DNA of 64,000 nucleotides from Pseudomonas purpurea (GTDB lineage: Bacteria; Pseudomonadota; Gammaproteobacteria; Pseudomonadales; Pseudomonadaceae), in assembly GCF_039908635.1 (NCBI RefSeq), contig NZ_CP150918.1:5038001-5102000 (forward strand). The letters are read 5' to 3'. The position numbers were made by a program, and so were the translations under genes. Positions 31,231 through 42,156 of this stretch are shown one piece after another (position 1 is the first letter of the stretch; each line of letters starts with the position of its first letter). Below the pieces are notes generated by a model, which was not told the DNA's origin, did no database searches, and saw nothing but the letters and a program-made list of their open reading frames with translations.

Positions 31231-33115
31231 GGGCCGTAGCCTCCGCGCTGATAGGGCTGGCGTACTCGGGTTTGAGTCGGCCGTCCTGGTCCAGGAGCCA
31301 GGCATCCATGATTTGACGCACCACCGGCGCGGCGACGCCGGAACCGGATTCACCGTTCTCGACCATCACCGCCACGGTAATTTTCGGGTTATCGGCCGGT
31401 GCAAAACCGACGAACAAGGCGTGGTCGCGGTGGCGTTCCTGAACCTTGGAGCGGTCGTACTTCTCGCCCTGCTTGATCGCGACGACCTGGGCCGTACCCG
31501 ACTTGCCGGCGATCCGGTATTGCGCGCCGATGGCCGCTTTACGGGCGGTGCCTCGGGCACCGTGCATCACTTGCTGCATGCCATGGTTGACCTTGGTCCA
31601 GTCCGACGGGTCGCGCAGGACGATGTCCGGTATCGGGTTTTCATCCACCGGTTTCTCGCCTTCGATGGTCTTGGCCAGGTGCGGCCGATTCCATTTGCCC
31701 TTGTTCGCCACCAGCGCGGTGGCCTGGGCCAGTTGCAGCGGCGTGGACTGCATGTAGCCCTGGCCGATCCCCAGAATCAGGGTTTCACCCGGGAACCAGG
31801 CCTGACGGCGGGTGGCGCGTTTCCACTCGCGGGACGGCATCAGCCCCGGCGACTCTTCGAACATGTCCAGCGAGACCTTCTGGCCGATGCCGAACTTGCC
31901 CATGTACGTCGACAACCGGTCGATGCCCAGCTTGTGCGCCAGGTCATAGAAGTAGGTGTCGTTGGAACGCATGATCGCCGTGTCCAGGTCCACATAGCCG
32001 TCGCCGGTGCGGTTCCAGTTACGGTATTTGTGATCGTAGTTGGGCAGCATGTAATAGCCAGGGTCGAAAACCCGGCTCGATGCGGTCACCACACCCGAGT
32101 CCAGCCCGGCAATCGCCACGGCGGGCTTGATGGTCGAACCCGGCGGGTACAGACCGCGCAACACGCGGTTGAACAGCGGCCGGTCGATGGAATCACGCAA
32201 CTCGGCGTACGCCTTGAAGCTGATGCCGGTGACGAACAGGTTCGGGTCGAAGCTCGGCTGGCTGACCATTGCCAGCACTTCGCCGGTATTGGGGTCCAGC
32301 GCCACCACGGCGCCACGACGGCCGCCCAGTGCAGCTTCGGCGGCTTCCTGCAATTTGATGTCCAGGCTCAGGACGATGTCCTTGCCGGGAATCGGATCGG
32401 TACGCTTGAGCACGCGCAATACGCGGCCCCGGGCGTTGGTCTCGACTTCTTCGTAGCCGACCTGACCGTGCAATTGCGGCTCGTAGAAACGCTCGATGCC
32501 GGTCTTGCCGATATGGTGGGTACCGCTGTAGTTGACCGGATCGAGGGACTTGAGCTCTTTTTCGTTGATCCGCCCCATGTACCCGACCGAGTGCGCAAAG
32601 TGCGCGCCCTGCGGGTAATGACGCACCAACTGCGCGACCACTTCAACCCCCGGCAACCGGAACTGGTTCACCGCGATCCGGGCGATCTGCTCTTCGGTCA
32701 GCTCGAACAGGATCGGCACCGGCTCGAATGGCCGGCGCCCCTGCTTCATGCGTTTCTCGAACAGCACCCGGTCTTCAGGTGTGAGCTGAAGCACCTCAAC
32801 GATCACGTCGAGCACTTGTTTCCAGTCGCCGGAACGCTCGCGGGTCATGCTCAGGCTGAAGCTGGGCCGGTTATCGGCCACCACCACGCCATTGCGGTCG
32901 AAGATCAAGCCGCGCGTCGGCGGAATCGGCTGTACATGGACGCGGTTGTTTTCCGACAGGGTCGAGTGGTACTCGTACTGAATCACCTGAAGGAAATACA
33001 ACCGCGCGATCAGCACGCCGATCAGCGTGACAACCGTAATTGCCCCGAACACGACCCGGCCGCGCACCAGACGGGCGTCTTTCTCGTGGTCCTTGATGCG
33101 GATCGGCTGGGACAT
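31220..33115 (-). CDS. mrdA: Penicillin-binding protein 2
   Basis: Class B transpeptidase for cell elongation, bound to the inner membrane by one N-terminal helix (VVFGAITVVTLIGVLIARLY, about 23-42). 631 residues. Pedestal domain with PTRGLIFDRNG, transpeptidase domain with active-site SxxK in GSTIKP (about 325), SND and KSGTAQ. It overlaps rodA, its partner polymerase, by 11 bases. rlmH lies 10 bases upstream. Confidence 0.95.
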   Translation of the reverse strand: MSQPIRIKDHEKDARLVRGRVVFGAITVVTLIGVLIARLYFLQVIQYEYHSTLSENNRVHVQPIPPTRGLIFDRNGVVVADNRPSFSLSMTRERSGDWKQVLDVIVEVLQLTPEDRVLFEKRMKQGRRPFEPVPILFELTEEQIARIAVNQFRLPGVEVVAQLVRHYPQGAHFAHSVGYMGRINEKELKSLDPVNYSGTHHIGKTGIERFYEPQLHGQVGYEEVETNARGRVLRVLKRTDPIPGKDIVLSLDIKLQEAAEAALGGRRGAVVALDPNTGEVLAMVSQPSFDPNLFVTGISFKAYAELRDSIDRPLFNRVLRGLYPPGSTIKPAVAIAGLDSGVVTASSRVFDPGYYMLPNYDHKYRNWNRTGDGYVDLDTAIMRSNDTYFYDLAHKLGIDRLSTYMGKFGIGQKVSLDMFEESPGLMPSREWKRATRRQAWFPGETLILGIGQGYMQSTPLQLAQATALVANKGKWNRPHLAKTIEGEKPVDENPIPDIVLRDPSDWTKVNHGMQQVMHGARGTARKAAIGAQYRIAGKSGTAQVVAIKQGEKYDRSKVQERHRDHALFVGFAPADNPKITVAVMVENGESGSGVAAPVVRQIMDAWLLDQDGRLKPEYASPISAEATAREE

Positions 33116-33125
33116 TTAAGGGCTA

Positions 33126-33593
33126 TTACTTGTGATAAGGGTGCCCGGACAGCACTGTCCAGGCGCGATACAGCTGTTCGCCGATCAAAATCCGCACCAG
33201 CGGGTGCGGCAAGGTCAAAGGCGACAGCGACCAACGCTGATCCGCCCGCGCACAGACTTCCGGCGCCAGCCCCTCGGGGCCGCCGACCATGAAGTTCACC
33301 GTGCGCGAATCCAGCCGCCAGCGGTCCAGTTCGACCGCAAGCTGCTCGGTGCTCCAGGGCTTGCCGTGCACTTCGAGGGTGACAACGCGCTCGTTCGGGC
33401 CGACTTTGGCCAGCATGGCTTCGCCTTCCTGACGGATGAAGCGCGCCACATCAGCGTTCTTGCCACGGGTATTGAGCGGTATTTCCACCAGTTCCAGCGC
33501 CAGCTCGGATGGCAGACGCTTGGCATATTCATGCCAGCCTTCTTCCACCCATTTGGGCATGCGGGAACCGACGGCGATCAGACGCAGGCGCAC
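33126..33593 (-). CDS. rlmH: 23S rRNA (pseudouridine1915-N3)-methyltransferase
   Basis: SPOUT-class methyltransferase that methylates pseudouridine 1915 in helix 69 of 23S rRNA in assembled 70S ribosomes. 155 residues, the exact family size. Knot motifs: [13 protein letters not shown] for SAM binding and the C-terminal [19 protein letters not shown] helix followed by the GHPYHK end. It lies between rsfS and mrdA. Confidence 0.95.
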   Translation of the reverse strand: MRLRLIAVGSRMPKWVEEGWHEYAKRLPSELALELVEIPLNTRGKNADVARFIRQEGEAMLAKVGPNERVVTLEVHGKPWSTEQLAVELDRWRLDSRTVNFMVGGPEGLAPEVCARADQRWSLSPLTLPHPLVRILIGEQLYRAWTVLSGHPYHK

Positions 33594-33602
33594 AGCCGTT
33601 CC

Positions 33603-34097
33603 TTATTCCTGGTCTTTGTTGAGCTTGATGAAATGCTCGTGAGTGTTTTCCGGGCTGTGGTGAGCAGCGCTGCTGGCACGGCTCTGTTCGGCGCCCTGCC
33701 ACAAACGCTCCAGGTCGTAGAACTGGCGAGCATTGGACGTCATCATGTGGACGATCACTTCGTCCATGTCCAGCAATACCCAGTCGCTGTCGCCCTTGCC
33801 TTCTTCACCCAACGGCTTGACGCCCAGGGCCTTGACCGCTTCGCGAACCTTATCCAGCATCGCGCCGATCTGGCGGTTGGAGGTACCGGTGGCGATAATC
33901 ATGTAGTCAGTGATGCTTTGCTTGTCACGGACATCGATGACCAGCACGTCCTGAGCCTTCACATCTTCCAGGGCGGCTACCGCCACATCAACCAGCGCCT
34001 GGCCTTTGAGGGGCTCGCCGCTGAGCACTTTTTCCGGCAGCGGGGCGCTCTTGAACGTGCCTTTGCGCTTTACTTTAGATACGTCTTTGTCAGTCAT
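33603..34097 (-). CDS. rsfS: Ribosomal silencing factor RsfS
   Basis: Binds ribosomal protein uL14 and blocks subunit joining when nutrients are scarce. 164 residues: a DUF143 core at about 30-140 with VIDVRDKQSITDYMIIATGTS and GDSDWVLLDMDEVIVHMM, plus N- and C-terminal extensions that are charged and probably disordered, typical of pseudomonads. It is 9 bases from rlmH, with which it is linked in most bacteria. Confidence 0.95.
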   Translation of the reverse strand: MTDKDVSKVKRKGTFKSAPLPEKVLSGEPLKGQALVDVAVAALEDVKAQDVLVIDVRDKQSITDYMIIATGTSNRQIGAMLDKVREAVKALGVKPLGEEGKGDSDWVLLDMDEVIVHMMTSNARQFYDLERLWQGAEQSRASSAAHHSPENTHEHFIKLNKDQE

Positions 34098-34167
34098 ATA
34101 AAACTCGTTTTGCTCATATGTTCGGGCGCTTCAATACACGTTGATTCGTGCCTTGAAGCACTCCGTT

Positions 34168-34812
34168 TCAGTTCGACGCACGGTACAGACCGTGCGCATC
34201 GATGTAGGCCAGGACCGCGTCGGGCACCAGGAAACGTACCGACTTACCGCTGGCCAGCAGTTGACGGATCTGGGTGGCGGATACCGCGAGCGGCGTCTGC
34301 CAGACGAATGCAATCTGTCCGCTCGGCCCTTTAAGGGCCAACGGGTCGCTCACCGAGCGCGCCGCCAACAGGTTGCGCAAGGCATCCGGCGGTTCGCTGT
34401 CGGCATCCGGGCGTTGCAGCACCAGGATGTGGCAATGCTGGAGCAACTCTTCCCAGCGGTGCCAAGTGGGCAGGCCGCAAAATGCGTCCCAGCCCAAAAG
34501 CAGAAAAACCTGGGTTTCAGCGGCCCACTCGGCACGCATCAGCTCCAGGGTATCAATGGTGTAGGACGGCTTGTCGCGCTTGAGTTCGCGGTCGTCCACC
34601 ACCAACGGCGCCACTCCGGCCACCGCACATTCGACCATCGCCAGTCGATCCAGCGCCGACACCTGCGGCGTGTCCCGATGAGGCGGCCGAGCACTGGGCA
34701 TCAGGCGCAACTCATCGAGGGCCAGCGATTCGGCCACTTCCAGCGCACCACGCAAGTGGCCGACGTGCACCGGATCGAAGGTTCCACCCAGCACGCCAAT
34801 GCGCCGGGGCAC
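34168..34812 (-). CDS. nadD: Nicotinate-nucleotide adenylyltransferase
   Basis: Makes deamido-NAD from nicotinate mononucleotide and ATP. 214 residues from the GTG at 34812. Nucleotidyltransferase motifs: [13 protein letters not shown] at the N-terminus and [12 protein letters not shown] at the C-terminal side. A longer ATG frame from 34881 would overlap proA and adds residues unlike the family; GTG is therefore preferred although the ribosome binding site is weak. Confidence 0.93.
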   Translation of the reverse strand: MPRRIGVLGGTFDPVHVGHLRGALEVAESLALDELRLMPSARPPHRDTPQVSALDRLAMVECAVAGVAPLVVDDRELKRDKPSYTIDTLELMRAEWAAETQVFLLLGWDAFCGLPTWHRWEELLQHCHILVLQRPDADSEPPDALRNLLAARSVSDPLALKGPSGQIAFVWQTPLAVSATQIRQLLASGKSVRFLVPDAVLAYIDAHGLYRASN

Positions 34813-34846
34813 GATCACTGCGGCTGACGGGTCGAGATCGCCCAAG

Positions 34847-36118
34847 TCAGACCGGCTCCTGGCCGCGCAACTGGCCATCACCGACCACGATGTACTTCTC
34901 GCAGGTCAGACCTTCGAGGCCCACCGGTCCGCGGGCGTGCAGCTTATCAGTAGAAATGCCAATCTCGGCACCCAATCCGTATTCAAAGCCATCGGCGAAG
35001 CAGGTCGGGGTGTTGATCATCACCGAACTGGAATCGACTTCAGCCACGAAACGCCGGGCTTCGCCCTGGTGTTCGGTGACGATCGAGTCGGTGTGATGGG
35101 AGCCGTAATGGTTGATGTGCTCAATGGCCTGGTCCAGCCCGTCGACCACAAGGATCGAGAGAATCGGCGCCAGGTACTCGGTGTTCCAGTCTTCTTCGGT
35201 TGCGGCCACGGCGTCGATGATCGCCCGGGTCCGCTCGCAGCCACGCAGTTCAACGCCTTTTTCGCGGAACTGTTCGGCCATTGCCGGCAGGAAGTCCCTG
35301 GCAACCGCCTGATCGACCAGCAGGGTTTCCATCGCGCCGCAGATGCCGTAACGGTAAGTCTTGGCGTTGAACGCGATGCGCTGGGCCTTCGGCAGTTCGG
35401 CGTGGGCACTGACATACACGTGGCAGATGCCGTCCAGGTGCTTGATGACCGGCACGCGAGCGTCGCGGCTGACCCGTTCGATCAGGCCCTTGCCGCCGCG
35501 CGGTACGATCACGTCGACGTACTCGGGCATAGTGATCAGCGCGCCAACGGCGGCACGGTCCGTCACTTCGACGACCTGCACCACGGCGGCCGGCAACCCG
35601 GCCTCGGCCAGACCGCGCTGAATGCACACGGCGATGGCCCGGTTGGAATGAATGGCTTCGGAACCGCCACGCAGGATGGTCGCGTTGCCCGACTTCAGGC
35701 ACAGGCTCGCGGCGTCGATGGTCACGTTCGGCCGCGACTCATAGATGATCCCGACCACGCCCAGCGGCACGCGCATCTTGCCGACCTGGATACCCGACGG
35801 CCGGTAACTCATGTCGCGGATCGCACCGACCGGGTCTGGCAGCGCCGCCACCTGACGCAAACCGACGATCATGCCGTCGATGCGTGCGGGGGTCAGGGCC
35901 AGACGTTCGAGCATTGCCGGCTCAAGACCATTGGCCCGGCCAGCGGCCAGGTCCAGTTCATTGGCGGCGGCCAACTCGACGCGAGCAGCGTCCAGCGCGC
36001 TGGCGGCGGCCAGCAGGGCGCGGTTTTTCTGCGCAGTGCTGGCACGGCCGATGACGCGGGAAGCTTCGCGGGCAGCGCGACCCAGGCGGGTCATGTAGTC
36101 AAGAACGGACTCAGTCAT
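34847..36118 (-). CDS. proA: Gamma-glutamyl phosphate reductase
   Basis: Second step of proline synthesis: NADPH reduction of gamma-glutamyl phosphate to glutamate semialdehyde. 423 residues. Catalytic Cys is in [11 protein letters not shown] (about residue 257), cofactor region [10 protein letters not shown] and the [14 protein letters not shown] end segment reading [14 protein letters not shown]. It is the first gene of the long minus-strand cluster ending at lipA, divergent from mpg. Confidence 0.95.
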   Translation of the reverse strand: MTESVLDYMTRLGRAAREASRVIGRASTAQKNRALLAAASALDAARVELAAANELDLAAGRANGLEPAMLERLALTPARIDGMIVGLRQVAALPDPVGAIRDMSYRPSGIQVGKMRVPLGVVGIIYESRPNVTIDAASLCLKSGNATILRGGSEAIHSNRAIAVCIQRGLAEAGLPAAVVQVVEVTDRAAVGALITMPEYVDVIVPRGGKGLIERVSRDARVPVIKHLDGICHVYVSAHAELPKAQRIAFNAKTYRYGICGAMETLLVDQAVARDFLPAMAEQFREKGVELRGCERTRAIIDAVAATEEDWNTEYLAPILSILVVDGLDQAIEHINHYGSHHTDSIVTEHQGEARRFVAEVDSSSVMINTPTCFADGFEYGLGAEIGISTDKLHARGPVGLEGLTCEKYIVVGDGQLRGQEPV

Positions 36119-36316
36119 GGTCTGGTGAGATCTTTGCTAAGATTTTGGAAAAGAGTAAAGCGGCAGATTATAGCTGTCGCGTCTCCCGACTAACAGCAGT
36201 GACGGGCGGATGGTCAAAATGGACCGCAAATAGTCGGGGTCCGTCGACGTTCAGCCTCGATTAAGACTGGAGTTGTTATCATTCAGGTCTGTTTGGCCTC
36301 ATGACGCTGACACCCC

Positions 36317-37003
36317 ATGTCCATCCTGACCACCGCGAAGCTGCCAAAAGCCCTGCCCGACCGTTTTTTCGACCGTGATGCCCAGCGCCTTGCCCGTGAA
36401 CTGCTGGGCAAAGTGATCCGCCACCGAGTGGGGGATCTGTGGCTGTCGGCGCGAATCATCGAGACCGAAGCCTATTACTGCGAAGAAAAAGGCAGCCACG
36501 CCTCCCTCGGCTACACAGAAAAGCGTAAGGCTTTGTTTCTGGATGGCGGCCACATCTATATGTACTACGCTCGTGGCGGTGATTCGCTGAACTTCAGCGC
36601 CCAGGGGCCTGGCAACGCGGTGCTGATCAAATCGGCTTATCCGTGGGTCGACGAGCTGTCCGGCCCGGCCAGCCTGGCGCAAATGCTGCTGAACAATCCC
36701 GATGCCGCCGGGCGCCCCCGCCCCTCGCAGAAACTCTGCGCCGGCCAGACGCTGCTGTGCAAGGCGCTGGGCCTCAAGGTCCCGACCTGGGACGCCAAAC
36801 GCTTCGACCATGAAGTGCTGTTTGTCGAAGACGTTGGCACGCCACCGACCCATATCATCCAGACTACTCGCCTGGGCATCCCTCACGGACGCGACGAACA
36901 CCTGATGTACCGCTTCGTCGACAGTACCTATGCGCCCTTCTGCACGCGCAACCCTTTGCGCCGTGGTCAGGTCGAAGGACGCGACTATTTTGTGTCTCCC
37001 TGA
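36317..37003 (+). CDS. mpg: DNA-3-methyladenine glycosylase (AAG/MPG family)
   Basis: Base-excision repair glycosylase removing alkylated purines. 228 residues. AAG-fold motifs: LARELLGKVIRHR, the catalytic Glu in ARIIETEAYY, SHASLGYTEKRKALF, and YFVSP at the end. AAG-type enzymes are widespread in Pseudomonas. It is divergent from proA with a gap of about 200 bases. Together with the AidB-like gene it gives the window two alkylation-linked genes, though far apart. Confidence 0.92.
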   Translation: MSILTTAKLPKALPDRFFDRDAQRLARELLGKVIRHRVGDLWLSARIIETEAYYCEEKGSHASLGYTEKRKALFLDGGHIYMYYARGGDSLNFSAQGPGNAVLIKSAYPWVDELSGPASLAQMLLNNPDAAGRPRPSQKLCAGQTLLCKALGLKVPTWDAKRFDHEVLFVEDVGTPPTHIIQTTRLGIPHGRDEHLMYRFVDSTYAPFCTRNPLRRGQVEGRDYFVSP

Positions 37004-37017
37004 GTATTGAGATCCAT

Positions 37018-37041
37018 TGTGGAAGCAGGCCCACTCCCACA
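37018..37041. repeat. Single degenerate REP
   Basis: TGTGGAAGCAGGCCCACTCCCACA, an isolated REP related to class B. No mirror copy is present, so it is not a REPIN. Confidence 0.55.
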
Positions 37042-37111
37042 GTCAATGTGTGGTGTTTTGAAGATTGCGGTCGTCCCTTGGGACTAATGAACATTTGATG
37101 GAGTTGCATGT

Positions 37112-38428
37112 ATGGGCCCATGGCTCGATAGCGTGACCGGTTGGTTGACGGTCAACCCGCAATGGCTGGCAGCCGCGGTATTCATCGTGGCTTGCGTCGA
37201 ATGCCTGGCAATCGCCGGGCTGATCGTACCGGGCACGGTGTTGTTGTTTGCCGTCGCGGTACTGGCCGGCAGCGGCGCGCTGTCGCTGGGTGAAACCCTG
37301 CTTTTGGGTTTTCTGGGCGGCGTACTCGGCGACGTGGTGTCGTACTTTCTCGGGCGACACTTCCACCAGAACATCCGACGCTTGCCGGGCTTGCGCCACC
37401 ACCCTGAATGGATTGGCAGCGCCGAAGCCTATTTCCAGCGCTACGGGATTGCCAGCCTGCTGGTCGGGCGCTTTATCGGCCCGTTGCGGCCAATGCTGCC
37501 GATGGTCGCAGGGATGTTCGACATGCCGTTCCCGCGCTTCTTTGCCGTGAGCCTGCTGGCCGGCGCCGGTTGGTCGGTGGCGTATCTGTTGCCGGGCTGG
37601 GCCACCGGCGCGGCCATCCGCCTGCCGTTGCCCGAAGGTTTCTGGCCGCAGGCAGGTGTCGTGGTCGGCAGCCTTGCCGTGTTGATCGGCTTGAGCATCA
37701 ATAGCAGCCTGCGACAGCACCGCAAGGCCACGCTATTGATTGCCGGCCTGAGCCTGGCGATTCTGACCGGGCTGTTTCTCGGTTATCCGCACTTGAGTGC
37801 CCTTGACCAGGGCCTGATGACGCTGGTGCAGGAGCATCGCAGCCCGATGCTTGATGAAATCGCCGTTGGCGTGACCCAGCTTGGCGAGTTCCGCAACATG
37901 CTGGTGATCAGCGCAGCGCTGACGATCCTGCTGCTGGTCACGAAGCAATGGCGACACATGATCTTCGCGGGCAGCACGTTGCTGGTCACCGCGCTGGCGA
38001 ACACGGCGACCAAGCACCTGTTCGCCCGCGTGCGCCCGGAAGTCTTGAGCGACCCGCTGACCAGCTACAGCATGCCCAGCGGTCATGCCTCCGGTTCGTT
38101 TGCGTTGTTCCTGACCCTGGCGGTGCTTGCCGGCCGGGGCCAGCCACCGCGCATGCGCCTGACGTGGCTGCTGCTCGGCTGCTTGCCGGCGGCGGCCATT
38201 GCCCTGTCGCGGGTGTATCTGGGCGCTCACTGGCCCACCGATGTGCTGGCCGGGGCCATGCTCGCCGCCTGCGTGTGCGCCGCCAGCCTGTGGCTGAATC
38301 AGCGCCAGGGTCCACTCAACGCGCTACCACCCAGGGTCTGGTGGTGGGTACTGCCGACATTGGGCGCATTGTTTGCACTGTTCGCACTCCGGCACTTGCC
38401 CCATGCGATGTTGCGATACGCGTACTGA
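37112..38428 (+). CDS. DedA-PAP2 fusion membrane phosphatase
   Basis: 438 residues with two parts. Residues 1-190 are DedA/SNARE-associated, with VPGTVLLFAVAVLAG and GRFIGPLRPMLPMVAG. Residues 210-438 are a PAP2 phosphatase with its three motifs: KHLFARVRP, the catalytic PSGHAS and SRVYLGAHWPTD. Such proteins dephosphorylate lipid phosphates such as undecaprenyl-PP or phosphatidate, and the DedA half may flip the carrier; the substrate here is not shown. It is the last conserved gene before the toxin-like locus. Confidence 0.9.
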   Translation: MGPWLDSVTGWLTVNPQWLAAAVFIVACVECLAIAGLIVPGTVLLFAVAVLAGSGALSLGETLLLGFLGGVLGDVVSYFLGRHFHQNIRRLPGLRHHPEWIGSAEAYFQRYGIASLLVGRFIGPLRPMLPMVAGMFDMPFPRFFAVSLLAGAGWSVAYLLPGWATGAAIRLPLPEGFWPQAGVVVGSLAVLIGLSINSSLRQHRKATLLIAGLSLAILTGLFLGYPHLSALDQGLMTLVQEHRSPMLDEIAVGVTQLGEFRNMLVISAALTILLLVTKQWRHMIFAGSTLLVTALANTATKHLFARVRPEVLSDPLTSYSMPSGHASGSFALFLTLAVLAGRGQPPRMRLTWLLLGCLPAAAIALSRVYLGAHWPTDVLAGAMLAACVCAASLWLNQRQGPLNALPPRVWWWVLPTLGALFALFALRHLPHAMLRYAY

Positions 38429-38457
38429 TCCCGCTGTTGCAAAACAGGCCTGAAAAT

Positions 38458-38482
38458 CCCTGCCCGCCAACGCTGGCAGGGG
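38458..38482 (+). other. Hairpin after the DedA-PAP2 gene
   Basis: CCCTGCC, loop of 10, GGCAGGG. No U tract; weak terminator at best, at the boundary to the toxin-like locus. Confidence 0.3.
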
Positions 38483-38550
38483 TTCCCAACCCATTTAACA
38501 GTAAGCCCTGCAAAGCAAATACCGGGACACATCGGTATACCTATGTACCG

Positions 38551-38608
38551 CCCCCCCGCCCCCCCCTTCATTAACATCCTTCTTCCTGAAGCTCCGAATA
38601 CTCGGAGC
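38551..38608 (+). promoter_or_regulatory. C-rich tract and hairpin in the leader of toxin-like gene 1
   Basis: Seven C, one G, eight C (38551-38566), then GCTCCGA-ATAC-TCGGAGC, a perfect 7-bp stem (38591-38608), ending 38 bases before the ATG. Homopolymers like this can vary in length, and the hairpin may shape expression. No promoter was recognised. Confidence 0.35.
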
Positions 38609-38646
38609 GTGCCCACATCATCCTTCAGAAAGAACGGACGCTCTCT

Positions 38647-41600
38647 ATGTCGACACCCTCAAGCCCCCACCAAGGGGCAATACCTGAACACATTCGCGTC
38701 TCCAACATCAGTGGCCTTGCGGCCAAGGACGTCTCGACAACATCAGGTCGCCGTCATCGACTGGAAACCCAGGACAGCCAGTTCGGCCCCCTGCGCATTG
38801 GTGAATTCACGATCAGCCGGGTGGAGCTGTATGAAATGGGCGCCAGAATCAACGGGCGCCCCGTCAGCACACACGACACTCCGGCGCCGTCCCCCGACCA
38901 GAACTTCATCAACTCGCTGCAGTTGGATCCGGTCAGTGTTCAGGCGCGTGCGTCACACAACGAGCAACTTGCGGGTGTGCTGTTCGAACTCGCCACCCGA
39001 CGCGCCCCCAGCGCCCAGTCTCTGCTGCTCACGGTATCGCCAGAGTTGCCGTCGCCTGTGTACAAGCTCGGCAGCCTTCTGGACTCGGCCCAACAATTGT
39101 CATTGAGCCCACCCATCCTCTCGGAAAACCTGCCGGACTGGGTCGATAGGCTTAAAAGCCGCAGCATGACCAGCATGGGCGTCGGGATGCAGGCTTATGG
39201 TATCTACAGCGGCATCATGGGAACCGTCGATGCCTTGAAAAAAGACGACACGCTTGATGCATCCATCAATGCAAGTGGCGTGTTTGCAGAAATGTCCTCA
39301 TTGCTAGTCGAGCGCGGACTGGAGAAGACTGGTCACGTCATGATTCAAAACGGTGCACAGGTGTTCAAAGGGTTTTCCGCGACCAGCGCTGGTAAGTGGC
39401 TGGCGCGCAGCACCGGCCTGATTGCCAGCGCCATCACCCTGCCCTTCGACCTCTACACTGCGATCAAATCCTTCAACGATGCCGCCACCGCGACGGGCAA
39501 AACCGCCCAGGATCTGTACTTCAACGGGGCGCTGAGTTTGACCAGCGCGGGCCTGAGCCTTGCACTGGGAACGGCGGCACTGGCCGGTTTCGGCGCTGCC
39601 GGCCCGGTCGGCCCTCGTCGCCGGAGCCCTGCTGATTCTGGGCGCACGAATCTATGGCGCCGCCCGTCAGGTTGACGACATTGACGATTACATCGCCCTG
39701 AGTACTCATGAACGCTGGCGGTCGGGCTGGTTCGCGTTCACCGGGCAAGCGCTGGACACCGATGTCATGGATCGTTACCTGATCGCCCGCACCGATGCCA
39801 ACTACCGCCAACGACTCACCCAGGCCGCGAGAGGCTGGCTCGATGGCGAGTTGAAGGACAGCGTCGAAGCGGTGGTCCTGGGCAACTATCAGATCGAGTT
39901 GCAACCGGCCAAGCACTGGAAACTTGAATGGGACGCCGCCGCAGGCGAGCGCCCTTACACCGACGTCAAAGAACCGGTCGTGAAGGAAACGGATGACGTT
40001 TACGACGCCCGCCAGGGCCTGGACGCTATCCCCGGCGTCATTACCGGCACAACGGCCCAGGACAAGGCCATTTTCTGGCAACTGGGCGGTGGGAACGACC
40101 GTGTTGTCGGGGTCAAGGACAAACCCAACTACTTCCTCTACGGCGCGGGCGGGAAGCAGTTCACCGGTGGGGACAAGGACGATCAGTTCATCTTTCAGTC
40201 TGCCGACAGCCTGCTCGACACGAAAAACGGCGCTGACAGCCACCTGCATGGCGGTGCTGGAAGTGACACGCTGCAACTGCTGGGGAACGCCTCGCAAGAC
40301 ACCGCTCGCCGGGGCTTCCACATTGATCTGGAAAACGGCACGCTGAGTTTGCGCGCCAACCCTGATCGCACTCCCGTGACCCTTGAATCAATCGAAAATG
40401 TCGAAACCCTGGCCGGGGCCTCCAGCCATGTGACCGGCTCTGCGCAAGCCAACCGGATTGTGTTGCGGGGGACCGACGAGCGTACCAATGCCGGCGCGGG
40501 CGACGATCAGCTCCATGTCCGGGGCTTCGATTGCCACGTCAACGGCGAGGCCGGCATCGACCGATATACCATCGCCGACGCAACGGGCACGACCACGATC
40601 ACCGAGGACGGTCAGGACGAAAGCCTGATAGAAATGGGCTGGGCGTTCGAGCGCATTCAGACCTGGCACATCGACGGCACTGCGCTGGTGATGACCGCGT
40701 TGCACGGCCCTGACGGAGAACTGCCGCAAACCTGCGTGACGATCCGCGGCGTGTATCGACAACTGGCCGATAAGCGAGAACTGAAGAACGACAAATTGCT
40801 CTTCGTCACCCGTGACGGCTACTCGCTCAAAGCTGATTTACCGCAACACCTGGATGGCCACGGCACAACCGCCATCAACGTGATCATTCTGAAGGCCGGT
40901 CCGGCAAAACCGGCGCCCCCTCCGTTGAAGGGGGGTGAGTACTCAATTCCCGCCACGCCTGACGCCAGCTACTTCCTCTGTCGTCATCAACCTTCGACCG
41001 TACTGAACGTTCAGGGTGAAAACGACACCCTCACCAGCACCCTCCATGTGGGCTACGACAGTCACGAAATCGAAGCGGTGGACGCTGGCTACACCGTCAC
41101 CTCGACCCGCGTGGGCAACTTCGACTATCTGAACTACCACGACGTCGACCTGACGCTGCGTTTCACCGATCAGAAGCAGCTGACCTTCAAGCACCTGGCG
41201 CGCAATCGTTCGAGCGTGGGAACCCATGTCGGTGGCAGCCTGAGAGCATCGGGGATGATGCTCAATCACGGTTTCATCCTGATCATGCGTGACGGCGAAT
41301 CCTTTCGACTCAAGACACCTGAACACTCCTACGTCGATGACCATCGACACCCAGGCAGAAAACGTGTCGAGGCACGTCGCTCGCTGGGATATCGCGCCGG
41401 CAAATACCTGCTGGCACAACCGGCGTATTACCGCGCCATCGTGCTCGGTACACAGGCGCAACGCGTGGATATCGACCCGGTCCCTCAATCGGCGATTTAC
41501 CTCCTGCAAGGGCAGGCCTCGACCTACGACATTTACCCGGCAGCGGACACCCTGCTCAGGCTCTCAACCCCTGGTGCCGCGTCGAAGACCTCCAATGCCT

Positions 41601-42064
41601 CCCACTGGAACATCCACACCCAGCACCTGAGCGAGCAGATCGAGCACCCACACATCCGCCTGACGGACTCGCAACTACGGATCGGCAACATCAACGTGCT
41701 GTTACCCGACGTTGACGATCCTGATGTTGCGCTGGAAACCCTCCACATCTTTACCTCTTCCGGGCATCGATACGACATCGACCTGGCGTTTGGCCTGGTG
41801 TATTGGGCGCAGGTCGAGGGGCGCGCTTATGCCAGTCCCGAAGCCCTGCTGTCGGAGCTCAGGCAGCATCAACGCACCAACGCGCCCATGGCCGAACTGT
41901 TACCCCTGCGGCACTTGCGCCTGAATGACGGCAAAGCCGCTGCCCTGTACTACGACGGTACGACCCAGAACCTGACGGTCGAAGGCGACTGGTCAAGAAC
42001 GCTGGATGCCACAGACGTTTACATCGTGCCAATGCCCCCCGCACCCGACACTGTCGAGCCATGA
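38647..42064 (+). pseudogene. Toxin-like gene 1 (TcdA/TcdB-like pore region with RTX-like repeats), one-base frameshift
   Basis: One extra base in GGCCC at 39610-39614 splits it; corrected, it is 1138 residues. No signal peptide. Residues 1-170 are not recognised. Residues about 176-360 are hydrophobic and Gly/Ala-rich, including YGIYSGIMGTVDALK, LSLTSAGLSLALGTAALAG and, after the shift, LVAGALLILGARIYGAARQV. They resemble the pore/translocation region of TcdA/TcdB and Mcf/FitD-type toxins (inference from memory). RTX-like turns follow: GGGNDRVVG (about 479), LHGGAGSDTLQL (533) and NAGAGDDQL (613). The C-terminal 500 residues are beta-rich and unrecognised. No secretion or immunity gene is adjacent. 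The reading as a toxin is an inference. Confidence 0.55.
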
Positions 42065-42156
42065 ACCACGCCACGCAACCGTCCCGACATTGATCAATCT
42101 TCAAAACCAACGGCCACATCGACCACCCTCATTCAACCACTGGAAAGGAATCCAGC

